A stretch of 42,186 nt of DNA from Treponema sp. (lineage in GTDB: Bacteria > Spirochaetota > Spirochaetia > Treponematales > Treponemataceae), in NCBI GenBank assembly GCA_024682655.1, contig JAIKYZ010000065.1:1-42186 (forward strand), given 5' to 3'. Made by a program: the position numbers and the translations under genes. The notes under the pieces are model-generated. The model was not told the DNA's origin and did no database searches. It was given only the letters and a program-made list of their open reading frames with translations. This document shows positions 1 to 7,506 of this stretch, piece after piece; the stretch's first letter is position 1; every line of letters starts with the position of its first letter.

Positions 1-2
1 TT

Positions 3-250
3 GAAGGTTTAAATTGAATGGCTAAAATATCGCCATTCAATTTAACTTAGAGTTTCTTGCGAAACTCTTGTATTGCGAATCAAATATCCTCGGTTGTTGA
101 AACAACCTGCGGTATTCGATTTTAAGGAAGGTTTAAGTTGAATGGCTGAAATATCGCCATTCAATTTAACTTAGAGTTTCTTGCGAAACTCTTATATTGC
201 GAATCAAATATCCTCGGTTGTTGAAACAACCTGCGGTATTTGATTTTAAG
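3..250. repeat. Two tandem 124-bp palindrome-rich repeat units
   Basis: Units at about 3-126 and 127-250 are nearly identical, with an offset of exactly 124 bp. Each holds three inverted repeats: a 12-14 bp stem around a 9-nt loop (11-22/32-43 in copy 1), an 8-bp stem with loop TTGC (49-56/61-68), and a 7-bp core GGTTGTT/AACAACC (92-107) extended by imperfectly paired flanks. The A-to-G change at 137 keeps pairing as G.U. Each unit ends in TTTTAAGGA, and in copy 2 this acts as the ribosome-binding site of the gene at 259. The array may continue upstream of the window. The architecture recalls integron attC/cassette junctions or REP-type elements, but no integrase is visible and the family is not established. 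Confidence 0.85.
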
Positions 251-258
251 GAGCATTT

Positions 259-513
259 ATGAAAGGTAAATATCAGTTTAGAAAAAAAGCTTTGGAATTT
301 GCCAGACGGGATAATTTTGATAGTGTTTCAGTTAATGGTTTTTATCAGGAGTATGAAGTTTATATTCCTTATTGTAAAGAGTGGAAGAATTCCCCACCTA
401 AAACTGGACTTCCACCAGTAATTCTTGTAAATGAAAATGAGGTGAAGTGGGGAAATCCTTATGATCCTTTTTCAATTTTGAATAATTGTAAGAAATTTAG
501 AACTGACTCTTGA
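259..513 (+). CDS. Hypothetical 84-residue protein downstream of tandem repeats
   Basis: I do not recognise this family. The start is an ATG preceded by AAGGAG at 8-nt spacing, supplied by the end of the second repeat unit, so translation is likely. The protein is small, soluble and rich in aromatic residues, Lys, Asn and Pro, with no signal peptide or membrane segment. The N-terminus is basic (KKALEFARR), and the C-terminal half has a Pro-rich stretch followed by KWGNPYDPF. It is the only gene between the repeat array and a GC-rich non-coding patch, which resembles a cassette-borne orphan. A toxin, an antitoxin or another cassette protein are all possible, and nothing in the sequence decides between them. 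Confidence 0.6.
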   Translation: MKGKYQFRKKALEFARRDNFDSVSVNGFYQEYEVYIPYCKEWKNSPPKTGLPPVILVNENEVKWGNPYDPFSILNNCKKFRTDS

Positions 514-555
514 AGTTCTTGAATCATTAAGTCTTGATTTGCCTCTACAATTGTA

Positions 556-690
556 AAATCCCCGCAGCCCCGAGAATGGAAGAGTAAAAGAAAGAGTCCA
601 GATGTTTTGCAACATCTGGACTCTTTCTTGCAAGTGCGAAGCACCGGCCGTAGGTAAGCTCTGACATGCGAGTCTTGAGGGCTTTGGGCC
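556..690. other. GC-rich non-coding patch
   Basis: The stretch 514-743 holds no credible gene on either strand. Within it, 556-690 is clearly richer in G+C than everything around it. It contains the perfect hairpin at 588-629 and a smaller GTGC-GAA-GCAC hairpin at about 634-644. The composition suggests a foreign remnant or a structured RNA, but it matches no RNA family I know. Confidence 0.5.
588..629 (+). terminator. Perfect 19-bp hairpin, terminator-like
   Basis: Arms 588-606 and 611-629 are perfectly complementary around a TTGC loop. The right arm ends in CTTTCTT, but a clean U-tract is missing, so termination is likely but not certain. It lies 75 nt past the stop of the small gene at 259. 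The symmetry could also mark a recombination site. Confidence 0.55.
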
Positions 691-764
691 ATAAAATAGA
701 TTTAAAAATTTGTTATTATTATTAATGACCTGTCTTAAAATATGTGTTAAAATATTATGTATTT

Positions 765-1496
765 ATGAAAAATTTGAATTTGTGTTTCCTTTTCCTTTTT
801 GCTTTTATTTTTATTGCTTGTAGTAATAATCAGGTGAGTCTTGATGAGGAAGTGGAAATTAATACTATAAAAATGAATATTCAAAATAAAGAATCTGATA
901 CTTTGTGGACTTCTGAACTGGAAGGTGAATTTTTAAATACTAAGTATGATTACAGTGATTCTAAAATTGGTAATGTTTTGCCTGTTACTTATGATTTATT
1001 TTATTTTGATTATGACTATAAAGAGCTTGTTTTTCCTGAATTAGATTCTTTTGGCAGTTTGGATACTTCGAAAATCCCCCAGGAACTTTTATTAAAAACC
1101 CAGGCTTTTATTAATGATGTCAGCAAGAATCCTTATGGGGATTTTTCTTTTTATTTTGATAAAGCTTTTTATTTTTCTTACATTTTTTTCTTAAATAAAT
1201 TGAAAAATAATTATCAAGAGATTTTTAATATTGAATTTCCCTACAAGGACCTTGATAAAAGCGATACTAAAGATTCGGAGGATGCTTCAAAAACGCTGGA
1301 AAATCAACAGGAAGAAGTTGCTCCTTTGTTTACTTCCAGCAGAATCGGGCAGGCTTTTATTTCCTCTGATTTAATTCAAATTCCCGTTAGACTTTATAAT
1401 AAAAAGAATTATCTTGATATTGATATTTTTGTTAAAGTAAAAGGTTATTTAATTTATAACATTGAAATAAAAAACTGGAGTAAAGCTGATGAATGA
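765..1496 (+). CDS. Predicted lipoprotein of unknown function
   Basis: The product is about 243 residues from the ATG at 765. I chose this over an upstream GTG at 744 because the ATG directly precedes a classical signal peptide. The signal is Lys-Asn, a long Leu/Phe/Ile core and a lipobox ending IFIAC, typical of spirochaetal lipoproteins. The mature protein is acidic and aromatic, with a low-complexity Asp/Ser/Glu stretch around residues 165-190 (LDKSDTKDSEDASKT). No strong ribosome-binding site is visible. The gene overlaps the next by 8 bp (ATGAATGA), so the two are translationally coupled and may work together. The family is unknown to me, and the product probably sits on the periplasmic face of a membrane. 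Confidence 0.7.
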   Translation: MKNLNLCFLFLFAFIFIACSNNQVSLDEEVEINTIKMNIQNKESDTLWTSELEGEFLNTKYDYSDSKIGNVLPVTYDLFYFDYDYKELVFPELDSFGSLDTSKIPQELLLKTQAFINDVSKNPYGDFSFYFDKAFYFSYIFFLNKLKNNYQEIFNIEFPYKDLDKSDTKDSEDASKTLENQQEEVAPLFTSSRIGQAFISSDLIQIPVRLYNKKNYLDIDIFVKVKGYLIYNIEIKNWSKADE

Positions 1497-2430
1497 TAAA
1501 AAACTGTCTGGTATTGAAAGAGAATTAGTTCTTCAATATTTGATCGATGGTAATGTTCCTGTAACTATTACCCCACTTGAAAATCAATATGAAGCTGAAA
1601 AAATTCATTCTTTAAACTCTCAGGTTATTCCAATTGCAATTCGACCTGAACATTTGACTGTAAAAGATAATGGAGAGATCTTTCTTGAAAATCCTAATCA
1701 AAATCTTCTTGAACTTGTAAATAAAAAAATCAAAGTTGAATTTTATTTTAATCGGGTAGGTTTGTTTTTTATTTCAACTCTAAAATCAACAAAAAAAGGT
1801 ATTTATCTTCAGTTGCCTAAGGTTATTGATCGTATTAGTGATGAAGAAGAAGAAAAAGAATATGATTTAACCGCCAACATTTATTATGAATTAAAGTCTA
1901 AAAAGAATTTAAATATCAACTCTTATCCCTGGGATAAAATTGAATTGTATAAAAGACCTGTATGGAAAATCATTCCACTTGAGAACCAAAAAAAGGCAAA
2001 AGAAATTCTTGAAAAATTTGTTCAATTAGCTAAGTCCGAAAAAAATACTGTTAAGAATATTGGTAATGGTATTCAATTAATTTCAGTTTGTCATTTTCTT
2101 ACTTTTAAGGATGATAAAATGGAAGCCTTGGAAAATCGTAAGAAACCTGTAAATATTTTGTATATTGATCATGAAAGAATAGTTTTAGGCCTGGAATTAA
2201 ATTCCTCTGAAGAGGAAAAACCTTTTGAGTTAGATTATGAATATGGTATGAAACTTTCTTTTTCGATTAAAAAAGGTCCAATTGATACCCGTGATATTTT
2301 TGTTACAATGTTTATAAATCAGATTTATCAGGAAGAAAATAAATATTGCTTTGACTGCAAATATAAAACTATGCAAGAAGAAGATTTACGTTTCCTCTAT
2401 GAAAAAACTACTTCTTCTTTGTTTATTTAA
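1489..2430 (+). CDS. Hypothetical protein, possibly PilZ/YcgR-like
   Basis: A 313-residue cytoplasmic protein translationally coupled to the upstream lipoprotein gene. Residues ~80-110 (KIKVEFYFNRVGLFFIS...GIYLQLPKVIDRI) resemble the beta-barrel N-domain of YcgR-type proteins. The C-terminus (MQEEDLRFLYE) resembles the end of PilZ domains. The c-di-GMP signature RxxxR plus (D/N)xSxxG is not evident, so if it is a PilZ relative it probably does not bind the nucleotide in the usual way. Its 3' end overlaps the convergent permease gene by 8 bp. The assignment is tentative. Confidence 0.5.
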   Translation: MNDKKLSGIERELVLQYLIDGNVPVTITPLENQYEAEKIHSLNSQVIPIAIRPEHLTVKDNGEIFLENPNQNLLELVNKKIKVEFYFNRVGLFFISTLKSTKKGIYLQLPKVIDRISDEEEEKEYDLTANIYYELKSKKNLNINSYPWDKIELYKRPVWKIIPLENQKKAKEILEKFVQLAKSEKNTVKNIGNGIQLISVCHFLTFKDDKMEALENRKKPVNILYIDHERIVLGLELNSSEEEKPFELDYEYGMKLSFSIKKGPIDTRDIFVTMFINQIYQEENKYCFDCKYKTMQEEDLRFLYEKTTSSLFI

Positions 2431-3493
2431 TTTTCTTTTCTTTTGAATTATTTGTATAGCCTAAAATTGTCGCAATCGGATTCAGGTATTCTATATTTTC
2501 GCAAATAATTTTAACGATTACTGTGATTGGTACAGCTAAAATCATTCCTACAAAGCCCCAAATATAACCCCAGAGACTTAAACTTACTAAGATTACAAAA
2601 GGAGATAAACCTAATTCTTTTCCTTCGATTCTTGGTTCAATGATATTTCCTAAGGTAAAGTTAATAAGAGTCATTCCAAAGAAAACAATTAATACTTTTC
2701 CAAATTGTGGATAATATTGTAAAAGTGTAAAAACAGTTGTTGCAATTACTGAAATTATTGAACCAAAAGTTGGAATAAAATTCATAAGGAATGAGAAAAA
2801 CGCCCATACAATTGGGAAATCAACACCAAGAATTTTTAATAAAATGAAAGCACATATACCTGTGGCGAGTGATATTAAAAATTTAATAAAAACATAACGG
2901 CTGGTTTCTTCTACGATTTTACCAGACAGTGTTGAAATATTATTTGTTTTATTATCAAAAGCCTTGTGAAATCTCTGAGAAAAACTTGTTAATTCGATTA
3001 ATAGAAAAGAAAAAAGTAATAAAACTAATACAAGATTCTTAGAAACTGTAACCAGCCCTGAGGATAAAAATACTGCCAATCTTTGAATCAGGCCTCTTAT
3101 TTGTAAATATTGCCAGATATTATCAAAGAAACTCTTTCCTTCATCAAATTTCAAATCTAATTTTTCTGCAAGCAATTTATAGATTGTGTTAAATTTGTTT
3201 TCGTATTTTGGATATTCTGCAATTATTGTTGATAGTGAAGTGAATAACAAAGATGAAAAAGAAAATATAATAATTACAAGTAATAGAATAATGAAGACAC
3301 AGGATAGCAGATAAGGAATCTTTAATTTATTGTAAAGAGTGGTTGGCAATCTTTTAAAGACAAAGGCCAATAAAATTGCAGTAACAACGGGAAGCATTAC
3401 AGAGCCTAAAACTTTACATAAGAAACCTAATAAAACTATTGCAAAGAAAAACAATAATAAAAAGATTTTTTGAGTGTATGAATTATTCTCCAT
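2423..3493 (-). CDS. AI-2E family transporter (PerM/YdiK-like permease)
   Basis: The product is 356 residues with an N-terminal pair of hydrophobic segments, a soluble stretch, and a C-terminal block of four to five membrane segments. The signature region (LGVDFPIVWAFFSFLMNFIPTFGSIIS) and the downstream NIIEPRIEGKELGLSPFVILVSL are hallmarks of the AI-2E transporter family (PF01594). Family members are inner-membrane permeases. Some export autoinducer-2 or exchange ions, and the substrate here cannot be told. It is last in the minus-strand run from smc and starts 21 nt after serS, so it is probably cotranscribed. Confidence 0.88.
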   Translation of the reverse strand: MENNSYTQKIFLLLFFFAIVLLGFLCKVLGSVMLPVVTAILLAFVFKRLPTTLYNKLKIPYLLSCVFIILLLVIIIFSFSSLLFTSLSTIIAEYPKYENKFNTIYKLLAEKLDLKFDEGKSFFDNIWQYLQIRGLIQRLAVFLSSGLVTVSKNLVLVLLLFSFLLIELTSFSQRFHKAFDNKTNNISTLSGKIVEETSRYVFIKFLISLATGICAFILLKILGVDFPIVWAFFSFLMNFIPTFGSIISVIATTVFTLLQYYPQFGKVLIVFFGMTLINFTLGNIIEPRIEGKELGLSPFVILVSLSLWGYIWGFVGMILAVPITVIVKIICENIEYLNPIATILGYTNNSKEKKIK

Positions 3494-3514
3494 AAACTTC
3501 CCCCCTGCTAAAAA

Positions 3515-4792
3515 TTATTTTTTAGGTAAAATCTTGTCGAATCCACAGTAAGGAACTAAAACTTCTGGAATTGTAACAGATCCATCGGCATTCTGATAAT
3601 TTTCAAGAATTGCAAGCATAGCACGGCCAACTGCAATTGCGGTACCGTTTAATGTATGCAAATACTTGTTTTTTCCGTCATCATCCTTGTATTTGATGTT
3701 AAGACGTCTTGCCTGATAATCTGTACAGTTTGAAGTTGAAGTTACTTCGCCATATTCACCGCCATTTCTTCCTGGCATCCAGGCTTCGAGGTCCCATTTA
3801 CGATAGGCTGGGGCACCCAAATCACCTGTACAAGTGTCAACAACATGGAATGGTAAGCCAAGACCTTCAAAAATTTCTTCTTCAATCAGACGAAGTTTTT
3901 CGTGAATTTCGTCAGACTGTTCTGGTGTAGAATAAGCAAACATTTCTACTTTGTCAAACTGATGTACACGGTAAAGTCCTTTAGAGAACTGTCCTGCTGC
4001 ACCTGCTTCGCGGCGGAAACAATGAGAAAGTCCACCATAAAGTAATGGTAACTGGTCTTTATTAATAATTTCATCCTGATGGTAACCACCTAAAGTAATT
4101 TCAGCTGTTGCTACCAGACAAGTTCCTTCTTCTTCAATAGAATAAACATTTGATTCATTTCCACGTGGATTAAAACCAATTCCTTTTAATACTTCTTCTT
4201 TTGCAACATCAGGTGTAATAAATAATTTGAAATTATGTTTACGAAGGGTATTTAAAGCGTACATAATCAAAGCCTGTTCAAGGAATACTGCTTCGTTTTT
4301 AAGATAGTAAAATTTTGGTCCTGATACTTTTGTTCCACGGTCAAAGTCGATAATATCAAGGGATTCGCCAAGTTCTACATGGTCTTTTGGCTGGAAATCG
4401 AATTTTCTTGGTGTTCCAACTTTTTTTACTTCAAGATTTTCTGTATCAAGTTTTCCAATTGGTGCTTTTGGATGTACCATATTTGGAATCTTTCTTGCAG
4501 CTTCTTCAAGTTCTTCTTCAACATTTTTGCTTTCACTTTCGATTTTAGAGATTTCTTCTTTTATTGCTTTTCCTGCAGCAATTAATTCCTGTCTTTTTTC
4601 AGGATCTAATTTTTGCTTCATTGCATTAGCATTTTCGTTTCTTTTCTGCTGAAGGCCCTGAAGTTTTGTAACAAGCTCTGTTCTCTTGTCATAAAGTTCA
4701 ACAACTTTATCTGCATCAGCAGTCATATTTCTGTTGATAATATTCTGTTTTACTGCAGCTAGATTGTCTTTAATAAATTTGTAGTCTAACAT
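3515..4792 (-). CDS. serS: Seryl-tRNA synthetase
   Basis: The product is 425 residues, normal for the family. Residues 1-~110 form the long antiparallel coiled-coil arm that contacts tRNA-Ser. The class II core follows: motif 2 lies in LSHCFRREAGAAGQ with HQFDKVE just after, and motif 3 in LNGTAIAVGRAMLAILENYQ. The tail VTIPEVLVPYCGF is typical. The enzyme charges tRNA-Ser, and tRNA-Sec where present, in the cytoplasm. An AAGGAG ribosome-binding site lies 7 nt before the ATG. The gene lies 23 nt after a SIMPL-domain gene and ahead of a permease, inside the smc-led run. Confidence 0.98.
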   Translation of the reverse strand: MLDYKFIKDNLAAVKQNIINRNMTADADKVVELYDKRTELVTKLQGLQQKRNENANAMKQKLDPEKRQELIAAGKAIKEEISKIESESKNVEEELEEAARKIPNMVHPKAPIGKLDTENLEVKKVGTPRKFDFQPKDHVELGESLDIIDFDRGTKVSGPKFYYLKNEAVFLEQALIMYALNTLRKHNFKLFITPDVAKEEVLKGIGFNPRGNESNVYSIEEEGTCLVATAEITLGGYHQDEIINKDQLPLLYGGLSHCFRREAGAAGQFSKGLYRVHQFDKVEMFAYSTPEQSDEIHEKLRLIEEEIFEGLGLPFHVVDTCTGDLGAPAYRKWDLEAWMPGRNGGEYGEVTSTSNCTDYQARRLNIKYKDDDGKNKYLHTLNGTAIAVGRAMLAILENYQNADGSVTIPEVLVPYCGFDKILPKK

Positions 4793-4815
4793 TAGTATGC
4801 TCCTTATATTTTATG

Positions 4816-5514
4816 CTACTCTAATGAGTAACGAACGATTACATTTGATTCTACTTCAACATATCCATCGAGTATTGGAGTTGAAGCAGCAGAGGCAAAG
4901 AGGGCCCCTTTTGAATTTTCCATAGATGAATCTCTTACATCTGAAGCCCAGGTTTCATTAATTTCCATTACAATACCAACTTTACTTCCGCTGGCACCTG
5001 CAAGAAGATTTGCTGCATCCTGTGCATTCTGAATTGCCTGACTTCTTGCCTGTCTGAGGGCTGAACTTTTATCTAATGATAAATATTTATAATTGCAAAG
5101 TCCATTAGAACCATTTCTGATTGCGGTATCGATTACATTTGATGCAATTTCAACATTTCTGATTAAAACTCTGATTGTGTTTACAACTGTGTACTGGCCA
5201 GGGTAAGAATAAGTTTTTAAGTCCTGACTTACATTGTAATCAACAGTGGTAATATCATTTTCATCAATACCTGCAGCTTTTAATGCTTCAATGACTTTAT
5301 TTGTTGTATCAGCATTTTTATTTGTTGCATTTACAATATTCCATTCAATATTTCTTACTAAAAAATCCAGAGAAATCATATCAGCTTTTACAGCTACCGA
5401 TGCTCTGCCCGTAACAGTTATGCTTCTTTCTGGTTCTGCTGCTTTTGCGATTGTACAAGATGAAAGTATTAATACAAGTAGGCTTGTAAGTAATACAGCG
5501 AATTTTTTAATCAT
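4816..5514 (-). CDS. SIMPL-domain (DUF541) exported protein
   Basis: The product is 232 residues. The N-terminus is a signal sequence with an LSSC lipobox near residue 20, or alternatively a signal peptidase I site at AKAA. The rest matches the SIMPL/DUF541 pattern: ITVTGRASVAVKADMISLDF, paired repeats of predicted beta-alpha-beta, and a central run on alanine-rich helices (ALRQARSQAIQNAQDAANLLA). Family members are periplasmic or outer-membrane-associated and of poorly defined function, and some relate to oxidative stress. It starts 5 nt after the acidic lipoprotein gene stops, so the two envelope proteins are probably made together. Confidence 0.9.
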   Translation of the reverse strand: MIKKFAVLLTSLLVLILSSCTIAKAAEPERSITVTGRASVAVKADMISLDFLVRNIEWNIVNATNKNADTTNKVIEALKAAGIDENDITTVDYNVSQDLKTYSYPGQYTVVNTIRVLIRNVEIASNVIDTAIRNGSNGLCNYKYLSLDKSSALRQARSQAIQNAQDAANLLAGASGSKVGIVMEINETWASDVRDSSMENSKGALFASAASTPILDGYVEVESNVIVRYSLE

Positions 5515-5519
5515 AATTT

Positions 5520-7103
5520 TTACCTTCCTTCAAGATAGAATCTTTTTAAATATATAATTTGTTTATTAGCCTTGTCCCAATAGGAACTTGCTGGAAAATT
5601 AGATGTAAGCATTGTATAAGCATCTATTGCTTTGTTAATGTTTTGAATATCAGAATCTGCTTCGTAAATCTGTCCCTGTAAATATAAAGCGGCATCTCTT
5701 TTATCTCTTGCATTGTGAAGATACAAAGTTATTGAATTTAATGCTTCTTGATATTTTTTTTCATTAAAATAATTTACAGCATCATCATACAATTTTGATA
5801 AATCTAATTCTTCAATAACTTCTACTTCCTGATCTGAAGTTTGAATTTCAAGTGGACTTTCTGTATTTTCTACAGTTTTTAGATTTGTAGTATTTTCATT
5901 TTGATTTTTAATTACAGTATTTTTACTTATACTATTAGTTGAATTTTCTTCCTTTACATTTACACTTGATGATTTTGAATCATTATCATTAGGAAGATTA
6001 TTTTTCTTGCTTTCCTGACTTGTGATTTCTTTTTCATTATTTGAGTCTTGATTTACAATTTCTTTTTTAATCTTTTTACTTTCTTTTTTTATCTGAGGAA
6101 TATATTTTGGAGCTTCAATATGAGTTTTGCTTGAACCTTTTTCCTTTTCAACAATAACTTCGATATAGTCGTCTATGTATTCTCCAGTTAAAGTATCTTC
6201 CTTGTAAAAATGTAAGATTTTCTTTCCTTCAATTTTTGCCTGAAGAGAGAATTTTGTATCGCCAGGAAGGATTTTTCGTCCAAAATAGGTAATATCTTTT
6301 GAATTATCTGTAAGACCCATATATATCCAGCCTTTTCCTGGATAAGTAACATCAAGATATTCCAGTCTCTTTAGAGTAATACTTCTTGAAGGTTTAATTT
6401 CTTTTTCTTCGGTTTCTTCCAGGTCAGCTTCTGGTTCATCTGAAACTTCAAGAACAATATTATTTGGATCTAAATCAAGGAATTCAACACCGTCATCATC
6501 TCCAGTGCCTGTTATATTTTCTATATCAATAACAGAATCTTCTGTAGAAGCCTGATTTTCTGTCTTTTCCTCATTTGTTTCTTCCAGACTGATTAAAGTG
6601 TCTTCCTCTGGATTTTTATTTTCTTCAAGATCTGCCTGGATTTCCTGTAAATCTTCTTTTGTTAATTCTTCAGCTTTTTCGTCTTCTTCAACAATTTCTT
6701 CTGGTGCCTCTAAATCAATTACAAGAGGTTCTTCAATTACTTCAAGAGGAGGGAAGTCTTCTTCTGAGCTTTCCTCAACTAATGATTCTTTTTCTGAGGA
6801 ATTTATTTCTTCTTCATTTTCTGTTGAAATTTGATTTTCAGGAGTCTGGTCTGAATTTTCATTTGAATTTTCTTCTGATTCCTGAGAAATTGTAACTTGA
6901 GAATTATCTTCTTTTTCGCTTTCAGTTAAATCTTGATTTTCAAGATTAATTGAATTTTCTTCTTGAGATTCTTCTTGGGCACTTAAATTTTCTTGATCTG
7001 ACGGAGCCTGAATATCAGTTAAATCTTCCGCAGAATCTTTTGATGCACAGGAGAATGTAAATGTAATAAGAATTGCAATTAATATTAAATAAAGTTTTTT
7101 CAT
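5520..7103 (-). CDS. Acidic low-complexity lipoprotein with C-terminal TPR-like domain
   Basis: The product is 527 residues. A signal peptide ends at FTFSC, so this is a predicted lipoprotein. Residues ~25-230 are overwhelmingly Glu/Ser/Asp/Asn, probably disordered and strongly negative. Residues ~240-345 form a compact domain (LEYLDVTYPGKGWIYMG...DYIEVIVEKEK). A Ser/Asn/Lys linker follows. The final ~95 residues are helical and TPR-like (LYDDAVNYFNEKKYQEALNSI..., KAIDAYTMLTSNFPASSYWDKA), as in YbgF/BamD-type periplasmic proteins. The start overlaps the upstream gene by 4 nt. Its likely role is an envelope scaffold that crosses or binds the peptidoglycan layer, which is inference. Confidence 0.8.
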   Translation of the reverse strand: MKKLYLILIAILITFTFSCASKDSAEDLTDIQAPSDQENLSAQEESQEENSINLENQDLTESEKEDNSQVTISQESEENSNENSDQTPENQISTENEEEINSSEKESLVEESSEEDFPPLEVIEEPLVIDLEAPEEIVEEDEKAEELTKEDLQEIQADLEENKNPEEDTLISLEETNEEKTENQASTEDSVIDIENITGTGDDDGVEFLDLDPNNIVLEVSDEPEADLEETEEKEIKPSRSITLKRLEYLDVTYPGKGWIYMGLTDNSKDITYFGRKILPGDTKFSLQAKIEGKKILHFYKEDTLTGEYIDDYIEVIVEKEKGSSKTHIEAPKYIPQIKKESKKIKKEIVNQDSNNEKEITSQESKKNNLPNDNDSKSSSVNVKEENSTNSISKNTVIKNQNENTTNLKTVENTESPLEIQTSDQEVEVIEELDLSKLYDDAVNYFNEKKYQEALNSITLYLHNARDKRDAALYLQGQIYEADSDIQNINKAIDAYTMLTSNFPASSYWDKANKQIIYLKRFYLEGR

Positions 7104-7498
7104 GGAGCTGCTCCCAGCAATTCATTTATCATATTTTCATTTGTTTGAGATAAAGCATTAATTTCTTTTTCACTTGGAACTGTAAACCACTCCTCAGCCT
7201 GTTCTTTTGTCCAGGATGATAAAGTTTCTCTGGAGATTGTGTAATTATCAGGCATTTCTGGCCCCTGAGGAATTTCCAGTTCGTGACTCAATTTTAGCGG
7301 TGGATTTACATAATTCGATTTTTTATTTTTTGTAGAAGGAATAAGACAAAGTAAAACTATTATTAAAACTAAAACAAAAATCGAAAGTCCAGCAACTAAA
7401 ATGGCTGTAATTTTATTTTCCTGATAAAAATCAAGTATCTTTTCTTTGAGTGAGATAAATTTTTCTTTTACATTTTCAAAAACTGATGATAATTCCAT
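7100..7498 (-). CDS. Small single-pass membrane protein, unknown function
   Basis: The product is 132 residues. An amphipathic, Lys/Glu-rich N-terminus (~1-30) precedes one strong membrane segment (~31-53, ITAILVAGLSIFVLVLIIVL). A Pro-rich linker and a short C-terminal domain follow (YTISRETLSSWTKEQAEEWFTVPSEKEI). No family is recognised. It begins 8 nt after smc stops and overlaps the lipoprotein gene by 4 nt. Topology is probably N-in, with the C-terminal domain in the periplasm beside the lipoprotein encoded next. Confidence 0.75.
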   Translation of the reverse strand: MELSSVFENVKEKFISLKEKILDFYQENKITAILVAGLSIFVLVLIIVLLCLIPSTKNKKSNYVNPPLKLSHELEIPQGPEMPDNYTISRETLSSWTKEQAEEWFTVPSEKEINALSQTNENMINELLGAAP

Positions 7499-7506
7499 AA
7501 GTTTTA

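Noticed and set aside
1..258. CRISPR array
   Set aside because: The two 124-bp units adjoin with no spacers and are much too long for CRISPR repeats.
459..692. 77-codon minus-strand frame over the GC-rich patch
   Set aside because: It reads through the perfect hairpin, overlaps the small plus-strand gene, lacks a ribosome-binding site and has no protein-like pattern.
6598..6895. Two plus-strand frames opposite the acidic lipoprotein
   Set aside because: Ser- and Leu-rich shadows of Glu/Asp codons, with no start signals.
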